DNA from: Symsagittifera roscoffensis
Taxonomy: Eukaryota > Xenacoelomorpha > Acoela > Convolutidae
Assembly (NCBI RefSeq): GCF_963678635.1
Contig: NC_087067.1
Coordinates: 8,603,716 to 8,663,715 of the forward strand
Direction of reading: 5' to 3'
Length of the DNA: 60,000 bases
Program-made: the position numbers and the translations under genes
The notes under the pieces: generated by a model
Databases searched by the model: none
What the model was told of the DNA's origin: nothing
What the model saw: the letters and a program-made list of their open reading frames with translations, nothing else
Shown here: positions 47,881 through 58,740 of the stretch, in pieces
Numbering within the stretch: position 1 is the stretch's first letter
Layout of the letters: every line of letters begins with the position of its first letter

Positions 47881-49510
47881 ATGACAATATTTTCTTATGA
47901 AATTATTTTTATTTAAAAACTCCATAACCAAATATCACAACACATAATTCAGAGGAAAAAAAATTTGATGATGATTTAAAAAATAAAAAATATTCCCTAC
48001 CAGAAATATCATTTTTAAAAAGGAATGTGTACTAAATGAAAACCAAAGATTCGAATTCTTGAGTTTAAACTGTTTATTAGTTTTTGCTTCAGGCGTTTTT
48101 CTGTTTTGGTCTTCAGTTTATTCAAGGACTTTCAACAGTAGCTGATTTAGGGGAGGGAAAACGGCGAAGGCTGCTACTCTCAGGGAGTCGACCCTCTGCC
48201 GACCCAAAGGGTCGGAACTGTGGACTTTTTTTAGATGTCCATTTTTGAATGATTGACTCTTTGGTGCCAGTATTTATTAATTTTGAGGGAGAGCGATTGC
48301 CGAAAAAACGGTTTTTTTTTGGTCAAATTTGTCCTTGTTATGTTATTTTATCTGAATGATTGATTTTACGATGTACAGCATGATTTAAAAATTGACAAAA
48401 CAGTTTTTTTTTGTCAATTCAAAATTTCAATGCTTTAAAACAACGTAAGTGATTTTTTCAAAATTGAAAAATAAATGAGTGTGGGAAAAGTGGGATTAAA
48501 CTTTTAGGAAATAAGTGCTTCTAAATTGAATTTCAAACGTAATTACTATTTCCAGGCGTCAAACAAAAAACTACAGAATCCTAGTCTATGGAAAAAGATG
48601 TTTGGAGTATGATGCTTCACAATCAAAATTGTTCTTAAAGCAAAATGGCCACGTTTTATTAGCTATTTTAAAAAAATTACTACCAAATTACAACCGTAAA
48701 GTTACAAAATAATTCATGAAGAATCAATCTGTTCACAGTTGTTAAATTATTTGCCACAACAAGTTACAATTCATAAAGACAACTTTAAACAGATTTTCAA
48801 ATCTCAAACTAAAAAGTGTGAGAAGTGAAAACGAGCCAAAATTCGAATTTCAACTTTTATTTGAGTTTTTAAATGAGCATGAAGAAAAAGTTTCAAAAAA
48901 ACGAATGAGCTCAATTTTAGACATTTTATTAAATTGAACAGCACAAAAAAACAGAGAAGTAACGTAGAGCTGTTTTTTTCATCAATTTTTGTCTTTTTCT
49001 CATTTAAATTGGACAAATATTAACAAACGAAATAGCCCATTGCCCTTAAAGATATGGCCATACAAGTAAAATTTTTGCGGCTATGCAACCAACATCCTAG
49101 GCGTTCGATCATTACGAACTCTAGCCCAAAATTTGAAAATACTTTTATCACCATCTGAAATGTAAAAAAGAAATCTGCACAATAGTGCATTTCATTTTCA
49201 CCTACTATTTTAGTCAGAATTTTTGTAATGTTTTCTCGAAAAATCATCAGACTTTACAATGGTAATTTAGTAAGGCTGAAAACCATGACTATCGGGAATA
49301 CTGCACTATTGAAAAGACATCACGAACTAATTTAGAAACTAATTTAAAAACAAAAGTAAAGACTGCTTTCAAGAAAGTTCATTTGATTTTGAGCAACGAA
49401 AAAAATTCGAGATATTTCATTTAATGGCAAACATTTTTTTGTTGGCAATAATTTTTGAAGTTTTTTTCAGGACAAAAAACTTGATGCTTTTAAATTTGCA
49501 TCAAAGGTTA
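47881..49510. other. Non-coding stretch with a family R copy
   Basis: No gene. The family R copy at 48140-48330 is listed separately. The rest is A+T-rich without recognisable features. Confidence 0.5.
48140..48330 (+). repeat. Dispersed repeat family R, copy 2
   Basis: GGGGAGGG, CAGGGAGTCGACCCTCTGCC, GACCCAAAGGGTCGG, TTTGGTGCCAGTATTTATTAA and GCCGAAAAAACGG follow the same order as 13895-14120. GACCC..GGGTC forms a short hairpin. Confidence 0.6.
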
Positions 49511-49993
49511 ACAAGACTGCTCGTGTCAGGGCCAAACCCTGAATGTTTCGACTGCCTTTTAAGGTCTATGGAGCAGCAATAACAAAATTTAAATGTAATA
49601 AAAAAATTGATTTTTTTTTAATTTGAGATTTTTTTTTGTGAAAACATCCCCCCCACACGCCTTATTTGGGAAATAAGCTTCCTTTAACCATTTTGGAACG
49701 ATTTCTAAGACCGATAAATTCTCCGCTTATGCGTTAATAGCGCGAAATATATCGCGCGTTAATTGTCCCAAATTGGCCAAAATGACAATCTTTAAACCCC
49801 CATAACTTTACGAAAAACGATCACAGGTGAAATATCTTTTCAAATTTGAGCTCAGGGCAACAATACCTTTTGAATGATATGAAAAAAATTCCGTCAAAAT
49901 TGGCTAGTTAAAAAGTCGAAATTTGTCTGAAGAAAAAAAAACCCACCCCGAGCACAAACATTTCGTTACTTTCGTATCGAAAGTCGGAACAAT
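49511..49993 (+). repeat. Dispersed family F, best complete copy
   Basis: This is the clearest copy. It starts AACAAGACTGCTCGTGTCAG, then CCCTGAATG and GCCTTTTAAGGTCTATGG. Next come CCCCACACGCC and a palindrome TTAATAGCGCGA-AATATA-TCGCGCGTTAA (49734-49762). It continues with TTGGCCAAAATGACAATC, GAAAAACGATCACAGG and CACCCCGAGC, and ends AAAGTCGGAACAA. No open frame. The termini do not form obvious inverted repeats. Confidence 0.8.
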
Positions 49994-52206
49994 AAGGCAA
50001 TTTAGAAGATCTCCGGGAAAAGTGAAGCGAGCAGTGTTTTCAAGAATTTGTTGAACGGTGATTTAAAATGTTTGTATTTACACGTCGCGTTTGTTAACCA
50101 TTAAGAAACTATTTATTATTTGTTTGCTCAAACTTTGATTATCAAAATATTAGCTTTTGTAAGCCTCTTAACTGGAAAATTTTAGAGGGAATTTACACTT
50201 AAGGTGGACATAAATGGTTCAAAATCAAAATATTTTCGATTTCTTTCGTATTTCAGGAAAAATGAAAAATCATTTTGTGGTTTGTATCCATAAAAGCTAA
50301 AACAAATGATTGAAATATATGGTTTTGAAAAAAAATCAAAAGTTAAGTAGTCGCACTAGAACAATATATTCACTGGAGTTATTGAATCGTGGCCGAGCTT
50401 GATACCCAAAATTTAGATTGAAAATGAATTCCCCCGTTTAATCAACTTTGTGATTAACCCGAAATACAAATAATCTTTTCTTATATGTCACTGGTCTTTG
50501 CAGAGATGAAAAACAACAAAGGTTGATTTTCTATCCTCTCATCATCGGCTTAGTTTCCTCTCATTAGTGCTTTAAATAAGGATAATTTCTTTGTTTCATT
50601 TTGGTTTCTTTTATTGTTAGTGCAGATAGTGCACTGCAGATAATTTGTGCAGCAAGTTCATTGCAGATAGTTTGAAGGTGACTATAAATGTCTAGGTCAT
50701 TCAAACTACCCTAAAACACATGAGTTGTTTATTCAAAAACTTCAATGGGTTTGAATTAAAAAAATTCTTCCTATTTGTTTGTTTTTGTCTGAATAGACAT
50801 TTTCGAAGCTGTCAGGTTTTGTTGGATTCAATCGACTTATGTTAAGTTTGAAAAAAATCTCTACAAGACTTTAATTATTTATCTTAATTGGATTCTTGTA
50901 ATTAGGCTCAATGTGTTCAATTGAGAAACTTACAAACTGTACAAAAACTGCATGCAGTCGATCAATCAAAATATAAAAAAAAAGTTTTTTTGCTGGACCT
51001 ATTAACTTCGAAAAAATGTTAAATAAACTCCAGAAAAAAATCATTTTTGATGCAAAATATTACAAAAAAATATTCAACTTTTGAAAAGAAAAAAGCCCTG
51101 AAAAATAGACAAAGTTGTGAAAAAAGAACAAACAAACATATATGTTGGCTCAAATTCATAACATCAAGAGAAAATGTAAGCATCAATCAACTGATACACG
51201 GATCAGAACAATACCCCCAAAGTTTTAGGTCAGTAAAATTAACAAAACAAGACTGAAATTTTCAACCCAAGTGAGAGTTTTTTTTAATGATTCTGTCAAA
51301 CTGGACTATAAAAAACGGAGGCTTAGAGATCATACAATGTGCAGCAACAAATGTAATAGTCTAGTACAATCAAAAAAGAGACTTTTAGCATCAGTGAATT
51401 GTATGCAAAAAATTTCAACCAAAAATTTAGTACTCTTTTATAGGTCTTAGTAACTTTTTTTGTTTTTTTTTTACGGACAAAATTTTAAAATTTGCTCACG
51501 CTCATTTTTTTTGCCAAATCAACAAAAAATGTTTGATTATTGTTTAGTTGACTTCAAACAAAAATTATAAATGTTGTTTCTCATAATTGCTCTCAAAAGG
51601 CAACTGCAGATGCTTGTAAATCGAGTTGCTTGTTACAGTTGCCAAATTTAGCTCAGAAACTTGCTCAATTTGCGGTTTAGCTTTCTAAAAAAAATTTTAA
51701 TTGATCCATTAGTGAACAATCTACAGATATGTGTTTTTCAGTGGCAAAGTAGTCATTTAAAATATAATACGCTTTAAATTTTTTTTATTCTATGAATTGA
51801 ATGGTAGTTATGATTGCTTTTGATTTTTATGACTTCTACTCATTCGTTTTAGTCCTAAATGTGGGTTGATAGTATTTTGCAAATTACTTAAAAACATAAC
51901 AAAAAAACTAATTTTGCTTAAAAATAGCTCCAACTAGAGCGTTTGTAACTGGTTTGCTTAATCTTTCTGCTCACCCTTTAAGATTTTCAGCCCATTTTTA
52001 ATCGCATCAACCAGAGAATCGTACTTAGTAGAAGCTCGCAAAAAAATTACGGTCTCGGGTGGACCTCCTATAGAACATCAACCCTATAAAATTGCGTAAA
52101 ACTTGTCCGACATCAACAAATTTTCATGATAACAACAGCAAACTTTAGAGCTATAGTTCGTGAAACATGTAAGCTTGGGGAAAATTGACCTCTTTAAAAA
52201 AACACA
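49994..52206. other. Non-coding stretch, nothing recognised
   Basis: Searched for TM6-TM7 motifs (CWxP, NPxxY) next to TTTCAG-type acceptors; none seen. A small GTGCAGATAGTGCACTGCAG repeat occurs near 50625. Confidence 0.45.
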
Positions 52207-52439
52207 ATGTATCACTTCTATATTGTCCGCAAGGTTTTTTCCTTTAATACCAGAACAAGCAAGGGGCGGGCTGTGATCCGGTATTTGTTCACAATTCGTT
52301 TGGCTGAAAGGTTGAGTTTTGGCGGTCGATCAATGATCTGTACTATGTTACGTCCCCTTGTAAAGAATGCTCTCGACTGTTATGCTTCCTCGGAAAAATT
52401 GCAAGATGCTCGATAATAATTGAATTCAAGATACACAAA

Positions 52440-54290
52440 TAAAACTGCGAAGAAAAGAGCCTTTATTTGGCTATCATACAGTTTATTAATTATCAAAGAA
52501 CTTAGTCTGCGATAATTTCTAGCAATTGTCTCTTGCAGTTCACTTCAAAAAAAAATTCACTCTTACTGGTCACGCACTACGGCGCACGCACTTTTCCTCA
52601 GTTTCTCGTCAAGCACTACTTAGGCATTACACGTGTCACACTTTAGGACCGTCTGAATTCTCTAAGTTTTAAAAATTCTCGCCTAACGCGAACCAACTAT
52701 ACTCTAAACCAGTAATTACTGTTTTCTCTCTCAAAGGTTACGCATTAACCGCTTATCGTTATGCCTAATTACTTTTTTTGTTCAGGTCAGAGTGAAATTC
52801 GCTCAATTAGCTACTACTCAAGACTTATCAGCTTAAGCACCCTTTAGCACGCCCTTACGTAAAAACCGGGGTCGAACTTAACCAGCAAACATCGGGTTCA
52901 ACTACAAATCCATCTACCTTTTGTGTTTGACCAATGACCTTTTGCATGACTTTTTTATTTACCCCTCACTTTTTCCCTTTTCTATGAGTTGGGTAGCTCC
53001 CTTTACGGGTGGGTTGCTTTACCAAATGAGCCCAAAAATTACTGAATATGATCTACTTTTTCAAATTTCCCCCTTCGCCGTGTCCGATTTTGGTCAAAAA
53101 ACCAGCATAAGATATCATTTTTGATGCCAAGCTAATCACCAAACTTTCAACCCGACATTCCCATTTCCTCCCATAAATGTGCACAATTCTGGTCCGGGCC
53201 TGGTTTTTTCTACGTGTTTGTCATTCTTGTCCAAAGTCTAAGTAGAGTAGGTTAGGTTGATCACCATGCTAATTACATATTAAGCACTTTCGCTCAGGTC
53301 CAAAAGTTAAGAAATAAGTTCCTGGTGTTGGGGAACTTCCCTTAGTCGCCAAAAAAGGTATTTAGCTTTTACGGGTCCTTAAAATGCTAATTTATCGCTT
53401 TATAGGTGTTTATGGGGGTTTAAAGATCGAAAAAGCTACCAGGTCAATTAGAGGTCAACAGAGCTCAAATGAGTTCAAATAAGGTCAAACAATTTAGAGC
53501 GCTGGGATATCGTTTTGACCAAGTTTACTTCATATCCGATCATCCCTTCCCAGGTTTTCGTCAAATTTGGGTCAATTAGTACTTTTTCCGGAAATTGTCA
53601 TTTCCACTAGAAGGAGGCCCTTGGGAGGGTTGGGTCAAAGGGGGGTCAACTTACTGGGCTGAAGTAAACTATCCATTGGTGCATTTCACTATTAGATGTT
53701 ACTAGCCTACCTCCCGTTTTCATGTACTAATATCTTTCGGCGTAGTCGCCGGATTGGGTTCATAGGCCTCTGATATATCATGTCAAACTTTAATATATCA
53801 TAGGCCTCTACCTAACCTACCATACCTCCAAGTGCCAACTGTCCCTCCAAATTTCAGCGGTCCAAATAATAAGTCATTCGGACCAGTAGTTACCGTTTCA
53901 CAAAAAGTGGTCACTGCTCTTTGGGGAATCGTTATCACTTGGCACCCAGGAGTCCCTGGGTTCTGTATGTTTTCATGTTTGGCTTAAATCGTCTCTATTA
54001 CGACCTCTCCAAGTTTCATAATGATCGAACAAGTGGTTCCCAATCCGGGAGGGAGTTTGCGAAATATGCTAGGCCTCTATTTTCTTCGAATTTTCCGGTC
54101 AAATCTTCAGAGTTAAGACCGATTTCATTTTCATTCCATTGTTTGTTCACAAACTTAGCTTAATGACTAATCAATTTTAACCCATTATTAGCCTCAACAT
54201 ACTGCATGCAAGTTCCAAGATGATACATTCTACGCACAGTACTTTTTTGGCCGAAAATGTGTAAGGATCACCTATCCTACATAACAAAAC
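52440..54290. other. Block of unusual, less A+T-rich non-coding sequence
   Basis: Homopolymers are rarer and C is more frequent than elsewhere. Phrases such as GGTCAA recur (53440-53650). Sentences of the type CCAAATTTCAGCGGTCC..AGTAGTTACC and CCAAGTTTCATAATGATCG..AGTGGTTCC occur at about 53840 and 54010. Neither strand shows a long frame. This looks like an ancient repeat or the untranslated part of a large element. The upstream 69-codon ATG frame at 52207-52416 may or may not belong to it. Confidence 0.45.
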
Positions 54291-54894
54291 AACAAGAAAC
54301 TATATGTAGAGATTCTGACACCTAATTTGTTGCCTCAAAATTAAAAACTGATTTTAAGGGCACCTGAGTAAGTGACCCTATTGAAGTTTTTGGAAAAGAA
54401 TTATATGTTTTAGCACTGATTTTCTTTTAAATCATTCAAAAGAAACTCATGAAATATTGCAGTTTTAGCGACAAAAAACTTAAGTCGCGAATGGAATTCT
54501 AACAATGAAAAAGTACTGTCGTTAATTTGTTTCAATTTTATACGGAGCTCCAGTGTACCATCTCAATTCAGCATTTCAAATTTTTGATTATCTTGATTAC
54601 ATTTTTGTCCAATTCAACCCAAAATATAGCATTAGTGGACGCAAAAGCTACCGTGTTGTACTTGACATTTGCGTGATTTGTGAACTTATTCTTTTAAGTT
54701 TTTGAAATCTAATCTTTATGCAAGCAAAAAATTCCATGCGAACACTTTCTTTTTCATGCACAGGTAGTCTTTTTATTTATCATATTTTATCGATAGATAA
54801 GAAATGTTTTGCTTTTAATAATTACGACAAGTTTGTTTTGCCTTAAAATTAGAATAAAGCCAAAATTAGCTACTTTCGTGCATGCCTAAGTTTT
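54291..54894. other. Non-coding stretch, nothing recognised
   Basis: A+T-rich, no supported feature. Confidence 0.5.
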
Positions 54895-55145
54895 GATGAG
54901 ACTGAAATCAAAGGCGGTGATAGGAGGCGGGCAACCCTTTTTTGCACCCTGACAATACTTGGCGGAATGAATGGGAGGACAGTCCCCTTCCCTCGGGATT
55001 TAAAGGGAAATTCGACACTATTCAAAATTATTTCACATCTATTTTCGGCTGAGAGACCCCAAAGTTTTCTCTAGAAGCGTTTTTTGGTGCCAATATATAC
55101 AAAAATTTGAGGAGCGAGTCGGGGCCATCATAACGCAGTTTCTTT
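54895..55145 (+). repeat. Dispersed repeat family R, copy 3
   Basis: GGCGGTGATAGGAGGCGGG, TTTTGGTGCCAATATATACAA and GGAGCGAGTCGGGGCC correspond in order to the R copies at 13.9 and 48.2 kb, with more divergence. Confidence 0.5.
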
Positions 55146-56559
55146 TATCAAGACTCTTCAAAAAAGACAAGAATTGCTTTTATGGAGCTACTTTGAAATA
55201 GGGCGCAGTTTTTTGTCAAAGGGGACTTTATACATGTTTGAAAAAGACAGACTTTCAAATTGGTAGCACTGAAAAAAAGCCAACTTTGTTTGAATATTTC
55301 CCGAATACGTTTTGGAAATTTCCCATCCCCTCTCTTATTTTGAGAAAATCTTAGATCCTTCCGGGTCAAATATTCAGAATTTTTATGAATTTTTTGTTCT
55401 GTTCAACCTCGAAAATTTTTTTAAAATTTCTGATAAGCTTATATCTATTCTTTTTGTTCATTAGTTTTGCTAAGTTTTTGGCCAAAATTTCATGTGTTTT
55501 GTTCAATGGCTTTTGAAAGCGAACCCGGCTTTCTGAACAGAAGAATCTTTCACAGTTCAATATAGCTTATGGCTTTATTCCCTAGACTATTATTAATTCC
55601 ATAGAACCATTTGTTTTTTGCTGGTTGGCAGCCGCTGCTTTAGCTGCAGAAAACGACCTGCAACCACTATTTTGCAATAGCGCGATTTAAACCGATAGAA
55701 CGCTAAGCCGACAAGATAAACAAGGTTGTTATAAAAACTGATCAGCAATAAATCTTTGATTTTAAGTGTTTCTTTGCAAAGTTTAGCTTCAGAAACCAAA
55801 AGTTTTGATTTTTTTGTTAAAGTTTTTTTCAAGTTAAATTATAAGTAAGTTGTTCATTTGACCAAATTTTTTTTTGGGTTCATTTGCTAGACTTGAAGAC
55901 AACATTAACTTCATCAAAAATCACCCTGAAGGGTTAACAAATAATAAATCATGGTTTGAATTCTTTTTTCCTTCATTCTTCCAGACACCCTGTAACTTTA
56001 ATCTAAATCAATAGCATTAACGGATATAAAAAGGAGACAAGAATTACCTAATACTTTTTCCCATGGGTGCAAATGCAGTTTGAAAATTCATGGGACCATA
56101 AATAACTATGGATACGAATTTAATAAGACAACGGTGTTGTTGAGACTACCGAATTTTTAATTTAATGCTAAACATGACCGCGCTAGTATGAGGATGAAAC
56201 CATTATTATTCCGCTGCCATTTAACATCTCTGAAAAAATATTTGCGTATAAAATGCTTAAAAAATAAATTTTAGAAAAAGACAAACTTTAAATGTACCAA
56301 ATGACAATTATGCATTTTTAAACGGTCATATGAATCCATTTGAATTGACATAATTCAAATTACGGACCAAATTAGCATTCTCAGTACAAATCGTTTTACC
56401 GCGAGGATGTTAACCTGGTTCTGACTTCTAATTTTTAGCCAATATCAGATGAGCAATCTACACGCTTAGCAAACGTAACTCAAACTAAACGCTGTGGTTG
56501 AAGATTTTTCCGCGGTTGAAGATATTTGGGTGATGTTAAATTGATACCAACTCACAAGG
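55146..56559. other. Non-coding stretch, nothing recognised
   Basis: Only short minus-strand frames (64-79 codons) without motifs. No RNA or repeat that I can name. Confidence 0.5.
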
Positions 56560-56564
56560 ATTTT

Positions 56565-56750
56565 GGAGCCCAATCAATTTGCAGCCTACGCTAATTTTTA
56601 GCATTCAATCTTTTGGCAAACGCGCGAATTAATTAATTATCCCAAACTGTTACTTCTCAAATCTATTAACCTTATCGAAAAAAAAAGAAACAATTGCCTG
56701 CAACTTGTTTGTTATTATCTGAGCTCAGGGCTGCATTCAGAATTATTTAA
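56565..56750 (+). repeat. Dispersed family F, diverged 3' fragment
   Basis: CAATTTGCAGCCTACGCTAA, CGCGCGAATTAATTAATTATCC and ATCTGAGCTCAGGGCTGCA align in order with the 3' half of 49511-49993. Confidence 0.45.
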
Positions 56751-57875
56751 AACCAATTTGTCTTAATTTATTTGTCAAAAAGACTAAAATTTCCCTGGAG
56801 AAAAGCACAAGTTTTTTGTATTATTCTTCGAAAAATGAAATCGAAGTAGCTGGCCGTTTCAATTTCCAGAAGAGAGATATGGTCAAAGAACTTGTACAAT
56901 TGTTGTTTTTGGGGGGTATTTCCCATACTCCTTTTTAAACACAAGTTCCCAATGGCGCAGAATAAAAATGAAGAAGAAAGTGACAAAAAAATGAAAGTAA
57001 CGCTGATGTATTTGCGCTCTAGGAGTGCTTTATCGTTTACAGAAACCCTCAATATTTTTGAGGGTTTCTGAGTTAACATTTTTCTTTTAGATCAGTGGAA
57101 AAATATCAACGCCTAAATTCAAAATTGAGAAAAAAAATTTAATCCAGGATATTTAGACGATGAAAAAAAATTTGATAATTTAGAATAAAGAATGCGTTTT
57201 TAAAAAGAAACTTTGGAAAAAACGTAGGCGCAGCGTAAGATAATTGCTGATTAGTTCAGCTCAAAGTCCCTCTAACATAAATCTAGCTAGCTAATAGCTA
57301 TTCGATCGAAACTCTGCGTCATTAGAACTTAAGCTCTGATGACGCAGAATTTGATCAACAAGCTATAAGTTAAATTAATGTTGAAAGGATTTGAGTTAAG
57401 TTATTTGGCAATCTATGCTTCGATGCGCCTACATTTCTTAAAGCTCTTCTTAAAGCGAATATTCATCGTCACAAAATGATCAACCTTAATTTCTAGTAAT
57501 TGAACTAAAATAATATGGGGGTAAAAAGTCTTTCTGCGTTTTGACTCGAGGCATTAATATTTTTCCATTTTTGTAAAAAAATTTAAACTCCGTCAAAACA
57601 TTAAATCATAAATTCTTCCCAACTAATTTCACGTCATCACTTGCTTCAGATGCGGGAAAAAAAACTTTTTTAATAGAAACTAAAAAGAGATGCTTTTTGG
57701 AATAAAAACTCCCAAACGAAATTTAAAGAAGAAAATGGTGTTTTTAGCGTGTAGTTGTAGAATATTTAGACCAAGAAGTCAGCCTCAATACAATTTGCAA
57801 AAATCAGCCCAAGACTTCAATACAATTTAAGATAAAACGAAACTCGCTTTATCAAGTGTCAAAATTCTGTTAAGA
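56751..57875. other. Non-coding stretch, nothing recognised
   Basis: A 103-codon minus-strand frame at 56768-57079 has no domain I recognise. AGAAACCCTCAATATTTTTG with GAGGGTTTCT (about 57040-57070) forms a hairpin just at its upstream end. The phrase CTCTGATGACGCAGAA, near a matching GCGTCATTAGAAC, sits at about 57317-57350. Confidence 0.4.
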
Positions 57876-57879
57876 TTAA

Positions 57880-58260
57880 CAAGAGTGATTGTACATCAGG
57901 GTAAAACCCTGAATGTTCGCTGTCCTCAATTGCACATATTCGGAATCAAAAAATTTTTGGCGAAAAAAAATTGGAAAATCATGAATTTCGGCAATAACAA
58001 AAATGAAGTGGGAAAATTTGAGTAGTGAAAAACTAATGCGACCAATTAGCTTGTCTCAATTCATTTTAGAACGATTGTGTAATGCGGAATACTCGCCACG
58101 CATAAAACTAGGCTTTAAGCATCATGAAATAAATTGACAAAAAGCGCATCAATTAGTCCAGAGCATAGCTAGAATAGCAATTTTCGAACCCTGAAAACTT
58201 TAAACTCAAACTATGATTTCGATTGCCAAAATTTGACTAAAAACAAACCACCCCGGAGGA
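57880..58260 (+). repeat. Dispersed family F, diverged copy
   Basis: CAAGAGTGATTGTACATCAG, GTAAAACCCTGAATG, TAGAACGATTGTGTAATGCG and CCACCCCGGAGG follow family F order with heavy divergence. Confidence 0.45.
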
Positions 58261-58522
58261 CTAAGTTGGCCAACCTATGAAAAATCATCGACATATGGAA
58301 CAAAAACCATGTTGCGCACAAATAATTCAAGAATGTTCTCTTGGGAACGAAACTTATTTCTTATTATTTTAACCGGACTTGTGTTGAAAAAATAGCTGTA
58401 CTTCCACTCGCTGTACTTCCACTCTGACTTCCACTTTGAGTTACCGTTTTACTTCCCGCTGTATTTTCCTTTTATGAACATCGAAACGATTTTGTTGAAA
58501 TTTACTTAACGGCTTGATCTAT

Positions 58523-58740
58523 AGTACGACTGCTTCAATCAGGGCAAAACCCTGGTTGTTTTGGCTGCCTTTTAAAGTCTATGGAGCAGTGTTTGCTTTC
58601 CAATATTAATGAAAACCATCCCCACTTGCTAGGTTTAAAACAAATTGATTTTTTTTTCAATTGTGTCTATTGACAAAATGACTTGCTTCACTTTAATTTG
58701 GAACGATTTCTAAAACGAAATTAATCTCCGGACAAAAATG
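58523..58740 (+). repeat. Dispersed family F, 5' part
   Basis: ACGACTGCTTCAATCAGGGC, AAAACCCTGGTTG, GCCTTTTAAAGTCTATGGAG and TTGGAACGATTTCTAA match the 5' half of family F. The match ends near AATCTCCGG. Confidence 0.65.

Noticed and set aside
52207-52416. 69-codon ATG frame ending KLQDAR
   Set aside because: Looks moderately protein-like, but has no recognised motif, no clear splice sites and no conserved copy; left unresolved.
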